Shown: positions 57,908 through 64,000 of the stretch, one piece after another
Layout of the letters: every line of letters starts with the position of its first letter
How positions within the stretch are numbered: the stretch's first letter is position 1
NCBI GenBank assembly: GCA_004835665.1
Contig: RBKR01000001.1
Location: 1,054,001 to 1,118,000 of the forward strand
From: Phoma sp. XZ068
Taxonomy: Eukaryota; Ascomycota; Dothideomycetes; Pleosporales; Didymellaceae
Reading direction: 5' to 3'
Length of the DNA: 64,000 nucleotides
Made by a program: the position numbers and the translations under genes
The notes under the pieces: model-generated
What the model saw: only the letters and a program-made list of their open reading frames with translations
Databases searched by the model: none
What the model was told of the DNA's origin: nothing

Positions 57908-59951
57908 GTTCGTGCCGTGTGCGGATGGTCGCAGCTTAGCAGCGCATGAAGGGGGTGGTCTGTGACCAAAAGGCTACTGAGCCTCAAAACTACGGTCGCA
58001 TGTACTCATAGAGCGGCTTGCAATAGCAGTTGCGTGTGCGCTAAGTAAGGCTATTGTGTGGGCATTCCAAAGGTGAAGGTGAGTGTAGTCGTCTGGCGAC
58101 ATCATCAGGCGCTAGTGATCGCCGCTAAATCCGGGACGATGTCTTGAGGCGCGACGCCACCCTATCATTCGTTCAATTTGCATCTACACTTCGACGACAA
58201 GATATGATTTACACCGGAGTCTGTAGCAAAGACTTATCCTGAAAAGCTTGTCATTTGGCGTTGCTATTCACAATAGAAAGGTACAACAGCTCCACTGGTA
58301 CTTCTTCCGCTTGGCTGTCGTCTCACAGTTCACAACGTACCTGTGTCTTTTCCACCAATCGCTTCTGCTCGTAGGACAATGTCTGAATACCCATCGTCTT
58401 AATTGCAGATCACAGCCTCACGAACACATGGTCCGTGACACGTCAACCAGTCCTCCAAGTCTGGCGATACGCGAGGAGTGTCTGCACAGGATCCTGTTTG
58501 GATTCCTCACGCGATTGAAAAGCAAGTCGTAAGGATTGTACATCGTCTCTGTCGGCCCGCAATAGCGCTCCGATGGCCTGGCCGCTGGATACTCCCTGTC
58601 GGCTACGGCCCTTGGACCCGGGGGCAGAGTTACACACGTCGCAAGTGATTTCTACGGTAGCATTGGGATCGTTCTTGGAACACCACTGGTGGTCCGATGT
58701 GTCTGAGATATAATGGGCTCATAATCTATTGACAAGCGTCCTGCTGATGTCCAATTCGCGTGCTAATCCCTATTGACCCTTGAGCCGCCGAGTGACATGG
58801 ACTTTCCGTGTTGAAGAAGTTCGCTTCCTGCATCTATACGGTCGCTAACCGTTCCAGTTCTGGCGTCATGTAATACCTCCTTTCTCTGTGCAGTAGCGCA
58901 CAGCCGCAGCAACGCCGACAGCATGCAAGAACATGCAGCTTGAGTCATTTCCCAGCCAATCCCTTTTCCCAGTTCGCCACATCAACACCATCTGTAAACA
59001 GCACCTCGTGATCGCGGCCGCGCGCCTATGTGCAGCTTTATCGCGCGGCCAAACTGGGTTTTTGGGAAGTGAGGCAGGCGTTACATACAGCCCCTGCATT
59101 GGTACAGTGTCGGAAATCCTGGTGGACAGGCAAGTGTAACACCGAAGTCTACCCTCAAGTCGTAGGGTGAAACAAGATCTGTTGTCTGTGTTGCCTGGGC
59201 TGCTCTTGACGTCGTCTAAGCAGCTGGGCGCAGGGTTCCCAGCCTCCTCCTTTCTGCCCTACTTGTCAGCCTGCATGAAATCGACGTCGCCAGAGCGCGG
59301 CTTTTCATGTTTGAGTGGATAGCAAATGCCGTGCGTTGGCGTGCAGACCGAGGTGCAACCTAGTACAGGACGACGCTCGCTCAATGTGTTGACGATACTG
59401 CGTTGAAAGATGCCGATAGGCTGTGTTTGAATTCTAGTATTGATATTCTAATGTTAAATGTGTTTGTACAGAGGCCGTGAATAGAACTGATGCGCAACGC
59501 GTGGGACAATGCCCGTGTATCGTACATAGTGCAGAAAGATGGATTGCAAAGTTTGCCGCCCGTGGATACCAACTGATATAGCCCTCAGAGGTCATCGTAA
59601 ATAGGAACAATAAGACATTAGGTAATCTGCTTTTGACATCTCAACATTTGCAGAAAACGTCGAAATGTACGACCAGTCAGACGGAGTAAGCTGGCCGAAA
59701 AGAAGCTGAAACCAAGAATGATGGGCGATGAAGTCCAGAAAACTGACGCTTAAGAAGGGACGCAAAAGAAACTTATGAACGATGTGCGAAACAAGAGTTC
59801 ATGATCGTGTGCAAAGGCTTGCAAAGACCGTGCAGAAGACGCCATAAGATATGTAGTAGCATCATCTGGTCATCGTAATGGCGTGAATGTCGTTGAATGC
59901 TTTCAAAACAGAATTGCCGCCGTGGGTGCTTTTGAGACGAAGGAAACGCTT
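57908..59951. other. Intergenic interval, 2.0 kb
   Basis: This region holds the promoter of the F-box/LRR gene and the 3' flank of the Myb-like gene. Only short, unconserved open frames occur. No RNA gene or repeat was recognised. Confidence 0.45.
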
Positions 59952-61083
59952 TCATATGCCGACCGTGTCTTTAAATGAATGAGGTGTCGTTGTTCGTGGT
60001 TGAGCCTCCTCAATCCCTTCCATACGCGTATCTCTATCTCTAGAGCCCGCTGAAGATGGCAAGGGAGCGGAGATGGGCGTAAAAGAAGAATATGCGTGGC
60101 TGCGAGTGGGATCCGCGGACCCATAGGCGAGAGGTGATTGCATCTCGCTGGAGTGTCGTTGGGGTTTCTCTAATTCCAATGGCTGAGGACGCGCGCGTCT
60201 CCTTTTGCCTGAGGATGACTCGGAACTTTGTTCCGTTTGAATCTGGTGTTGTGGAGTCATGGTATTCGTCGGTAATGCATGTATCGTCGTTTGCGGTGGG
60301 GTTTGCGCTTGTGGTTGCTGTTCCGGGCTGGGTCCAGAATGAGACGAGTCAGGATGCACAGTGATCGATTGTCGCCCTCTTCTTGGAGGTGGATAAACTT
60401 CACCGCGTGCTGCTGCCTCCTGCGCCCTTTGTTGTGCTTCTGCTTTCGTTGGCCTCCCCCGTTTCTTCTTGTTCGCGGGTTCGTTGCCAGCGTTCATCGA
60501 GGTCGCATACGCAGGGCCACCGGCGGGTGCATAGTCACTGGCATACGGATGCGGTGGTGGGCGAGGCTGTAGAAGGCGACCGATGGGAGCAGCGTCTTGC
60601 GGAAGCGGGCGCTTTCTGGCTAGTTCAGACCCAGGGTACATATTTGGGTTCGGTAATGGGGGACGGCCGTAGCCAGCGGCAGAGTTTGAATTGGCGATGT
60701 CGTTGTATGCTCTTTGGCATGAGTGGACCGAGCGACCTATAGGAGGCAGGGATTAGCATGTCGTCCAAGGTGCGATACACAATCGCCAACACCCATTGCT
60801 CGACGTAGGGTTGGGATGAGGCGCAAGTGTTCTGACCACGTACCAGGGGGGAGAGCCATGTCGTTCCATCGCACCTGGACTTGGTAGTCGCGAATGAAAC
60901 CATAGAGGACATGAGAAGATACGGGAGCGGCCTTAATTATTTCGGCAAGTAGGTATATCTGGCAAGGAAGGTCAGCTTGGTTGAGATGGTGGTGAGCGGC
61001 GTGGGGCGACTCGATTTTCGCCAGGCGACGATACGTACCTTCTCATGCTCCGTCCATTGTCTCTCTGTTGGCGGCTGCTCCAT
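59952..61083 (-). CDS. Myb/SANT-like protein with AT hook
   Basis: Three exons, 61039-61083, 60844-60958 and 59952-60736, encode 314 residues. The N-terminal helical domain is built across all three exons: ERQWTEHEK, IYLLAEIIKAAPVSSHVLYG, FIRDYQVQVRW and GRSVHSCQRAYNDI. This resembles fungal Myb/SANT-like DNA-binding domains, with the opening Trp. A canonical AT-hook core, KKKRGRPTKAEAQQ, follows at about residues 137-150, then another basic PPPRRGRQS patch. The C-terminal half is Ser/Pro/Gln-rich. A nuclear DNA- or chromatin-binding role is inferred from these elements; no specific orthologue is recognised. Introns of 80 and 107 bp have GTACGT donors and are in phase. Without them the frame starts at an internal Met and loses the domain. 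Confidence 0.8.
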
Positions 61084-63570
61084 GTTGTACGTCTCGACTA
61101 ATGCCCGCGGGCAGACGCCGATAAGAAGTAGTCACGACGGATCCTAGTTAACTGCACCCAGACAAATCGAGCATGGAACGATCACAAGGACGTATAGTAA
61201 GTGCAGAATGCGGGCGCGAAACACCCTCGCGCGCGGTTGAACGACAGGGTCGACAAGGAATAGAACAAACGAGAGTCTTGAAACGAAACATAAACGAGTG
61301 AGAAGAAAAGAGCATCAGACGGACCCACGGTGGGCTCTGTTCGTCATGCCAGCGTAGGCAAAAGTTTGTTGTCAAAGAGACGAGAGCATGAGGCTGGTTT
61401 AGGAGAGAGGGTCAGTTCCTCATGGAAATTACAGTCGTGCATGGCTAGCGCGAGTTAACGGGTTGGTGCTTTCTCACATTCCTCACCCTCCCAGATCTGT
61501 CCCGCCGCACGTCTCCTCGATTAGGGACAGGCTATATTGCGGAATCGATAACGATGCCGACGTAATTGACCTTGGGGCCGCCTTCCCCTCTCGACCTGAA
61601 CACCTCCAGGGTAGTGTTCATTGTCGATAAAGAACGCCTCGACGCCTCGTCAGCCAATCGCTAGTGACCCCTGCACGTCTCACCAGGGAGCAATCCTGAC
61701 ACAAAACGGTAGCTTCCAGCTACTGGCTCGGGCCCTGCCATGTTTCGCTGAACCGGGCTGCGCGCCGCAGACACGCTGGTACCTTTGGCATGGTCTGTGG
61801 ATAGTATCCCCGGCATCCTCAGCTCTGGAGACAGGCAATGCAGCCGAGCGCGACAAGTCCAGTGCTGGAAATGGTTGACTGCTCGATGAGACGTGTTCTT
61901 CCACGGGCGCTTCTACCGTGCGCTTCGGCACTAGCTTCGCCGGGAAGAGACGAGCTCAAGTGGACAGTCCGTGCTCTATTGTCTCTCATCCCACCAAAAC
62001 GGTCAACGGCGGTTTGGAATTTCAAATGGCGATGGCATGCTCTGCTACCCAGCATAAAAGGGTTGCAGTTGTGTTGCTCAGTGGCTGGCATTGTGCGCAT
62101 TCTTATATTCTACCAGTGACAGAAGTTCGCACCTGCATTTGCTCGCCACGTTGCACCAACCAGAGCGTCAACTTCGAGAAAACTCTCACCGTAATTCCCA
62201 TGCATGTGCCCAATTTCTGACCAACAGCGAGGCTTCTGAGGACGGGTGGATTCAGTCGTTACTGCTCCTGTGCTGTCCCGTTGCGCACTCCTGCCGACTT
62301 GCGTTGCTATCACCATTGAAAGACTCTTGAATGTCCATGCTCTGTCTCGTGCTATCGTTTGAGATGGGTGGAGGCTGGTGATCGCTGCAGAGCTTAGAAA
62401 CGGTGTGCCGTGACGAAACGGCCGCTGTCCAAGCGCTGTGAATGGGTGGTGCAGCGCGGGCGGATCTGTCTCCTCCCTGTCTAGCGCAAGATTCGACATG
62501 CCGATGGAATTGAAGGACTTGGCAGTAAGCGGAAAACTAGGGAAACGTTCCTGCGCCGTCATCCGATCTGTTAATGGTTGCAACGCATTGGACCAGGATT
62601 TACGCGAACGGCCTCAGATTGGTGGAGTTGGTCGTTTCTTTTCGTCGTCCATTGTGAGCGTATTCGAGGTCAGAATAGAGTAGAGTTTGCGCCAAGACGC
62701 CGTTATCAGGAAGTCACTGCCACAACGCCGCTGCCGTTCCACTCATCACATGTTGCAACCAAAGCGAAGATTTGTACAAACACCTCGAAGCGACTTGCCA
62801 CAGGCGTGCGCTACTGGTGCCTCCACAACTAACGCGCATGGTGTGATGCTATGCATAATGCTAAAGTGCCGTAGGTTTTGCACGAGCCTCGAAGATTCAG
62901 CTGATGCTCTGAAGGTTAAAAATAAACATCGTCCAGAGTATGTCACTGCTGTTGCTTTGTATGTGAGTGATGGGCTCATGACGTGTCCAAGTATCTGCAG
63001 AGTGTGAATTCACGGGAGGTGCTTCAGGGAACTCAACCTCTTTCAACCTGCAATGTTAGCGCAAAGCCGGGCTACAAGCGTGCAACTCTCCCAAGATCTG
63101 GAAGAGCAGTCGGCATCTTTCTGAATCCTACCATCTCGCATGTAGGTTAGATGCAATGTGTCTTCCCGACAAGGTTAAAATGGTGCTTGATGTAAGACTT
63201 AGGTATGCTTTGATCAAATGTCATCAAGGGATGGAGTGATCAGTGGGCAGGGCCGTCCCTTGTCAACAGGCCCTCATGATGCTTTTAGGTTTCCTTCCCG
63301 CTGCAGCCTCCACCCGCCAGTTGGTTACTTTTTGAAAAATTGAGATAGGGCAAGGGTTGCTTGACAAAGAGATCGTTCTGCAAATATTCGAGGTGCATGC
63401 TTTGAGAGGACGTCAGAAGTCTGGCGAAGGCTACCAAAATCTGATGTCAGTACTTGTAAAACTTCATCACCACATTGCGTAAGATCAGGTATATGATAGT
63501 GCCCACGCTAATTATTAAAGATCTGTAAAAATATAGTAAAGAAGCCTGGATAAACCCCAACTTCCACAGC
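61084..63570. other. Gene-poor interval, 2.5 kb
   Basis: This region contains the promoter of the Myb-like gene and the 3' flank of the gene cut by the window edge. A minus-strand open frame at 62110-62583 and shorter plus-strand frames lack family resemblance. No repeat or RNA gene was identified. Confidence 0.45.
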
Positions 63571-64000
63571 CTACTGGAGGTTACTATTGCCGTTCGTTTT
63601 GCTCTCTCCAGAGCCGTTTGTTGGCGGCGTTGCAAGCTGCATCGGGCTGGACTGATCAATCGCTCTAAGGGGAAGTTTCCCATTAGAAGGTGTACCTTCT
63701 GTGAACGAACCCATCGAACCATCGTCCAATGGTGCAAAGTCGGACTCGTCTACGTCCATCGGCATATCACCCGCTGGTGGCGGTGGAGGCGGGGGCGGCG
63801 CTGGTGGTTCGTCTGTCCGAGACCGCATGTTGCGAGGGGAGTCGTCCGCTTCATCCTCTCTCTTGCGCTTTAGCTCAGAAGACGAGTCATTGGGTGAGAC
63901 CTCAACTCCAGCCGTTGCTTCCAGTGCATCATCCATATCGACTTGTGGCGTGTCTGGCGTTGCACCATTGTCGTCATGACCGGCGTCTCCACGAGCTGCT
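63571..64000 (-). CDS. C-terminal part of a gene running off the window, unknown
   Basis: The last 143 or so codons of a minus-strand gene whose 5' part lies beyond the window. The visible protein is disordered in character: Ser/Asp/Pro-rich with a basic LKRKRED patch that could be a nuclear signal, a run of eight prolines (PAPPPPPPPPAG) and an acidic PMDVDESDFAPLDD segment. It ends SKTNGNSNLQ. An internal Met exists, but the frame is open to the edge and reads as coding, so this is treated as partial. No domain is visible, so no function is proposed. An intron within the shown part cannot be excluded. Confidence 0.6.
   Translation of the reverse strand, partial: AARGDAGHDDNGATPDTPQVDMDDALEATAGVEVSPNDSSSELKRKREDEADDSPRNMRSRTDEPPAPPPPPPPPAGDMPMDVDESDFAPLDDGSMGSFTEGTPSNGKLPLRAIDQSSPMQLATPPTNGSGESKTNGNSNLQ

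Noticed and set aside
62110..62583. Minus-strand frame of about 157 codons
   Set aside because: No family resemblance, no plausible splice partners and an unremarkable composition.

Overview
This is a stretch of nuclear genome from a filamentous ascomycete. Genes are dense and mostly broken by introns of about 45-190 bp with GTAAGT/GTATGT/GTACGT-type donors, CTRAY-like branch points and YAG acceptors. The content is typically fungal: heterokaryon-incompatibility (HET) proteins, a Bys1-type secreted protein, a LicD/Mnn4-type protein, ARS-binding protein 2 and a PGA1-type ER protein. The overall style suggests Dothideomycetes, but that is a weak inference. No rRNA, convincing tRNA, CRISPR array or intact transposon was seen.

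Layout. 1-6.0 kb: three HET-domain paralogues in tandem, all on the minus strand, sharing two conserved blocks beyond the HET domain. 6.5-16.6 kb: minus-strand housekeeping genes, namely RNA polymerase III subunit 2, an RS-rich protein of unknown function, splicing factor SF3B2/Cus1 and an aldo-keto reductase. 17.0-20.5 kb: a short F-box-like gene, a PGA1 homologue and, divergent from it, alpha-tubulin. 20.7-30.7 kb: CTF4 (minus) divergent from ABP2 (plus), then a KPWE-motif protein (PEX39 candidate, minus) divergent from SCD6/LSM14 (plus). 30.7-41.5 kb: a gene-poor region whose three recognisable genes all encode secreted or surface proteins (CAP-like, Bys1-like, Ser/Thr-rich GPI-type). 41.5-48 kb: F-box protein, LicD/Mnn4-type protein, RVB2. 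48.4-52.4 kb: a 912-aa coiled-coil protein and POP8. 53.7-61.1 kb: WW-domain protein with a Gly/Gln/Tyr-rich tail, F-box/LRR protein, and a Myb-like protein with an AT hook. 61.1-64 kb: mostly intergenic, then a gene cut by the window edge.

How the genes relate. Several genes act in RNA metabolism (Pol III, splicing, RNase P/MRP, mRNP/P-body) and two in DNA replication (CTF4, ABP2). They are housekeeping neighbours, not a pathway cluster. The HET trio and the secreted-protein region are the accessory parts.

All spliced models were built by hand from splice signals, reading phase and family resemblance. In every complete spliced model the summed exon length is a multiple of three. No database search was possible, so names rest on recalled family features.
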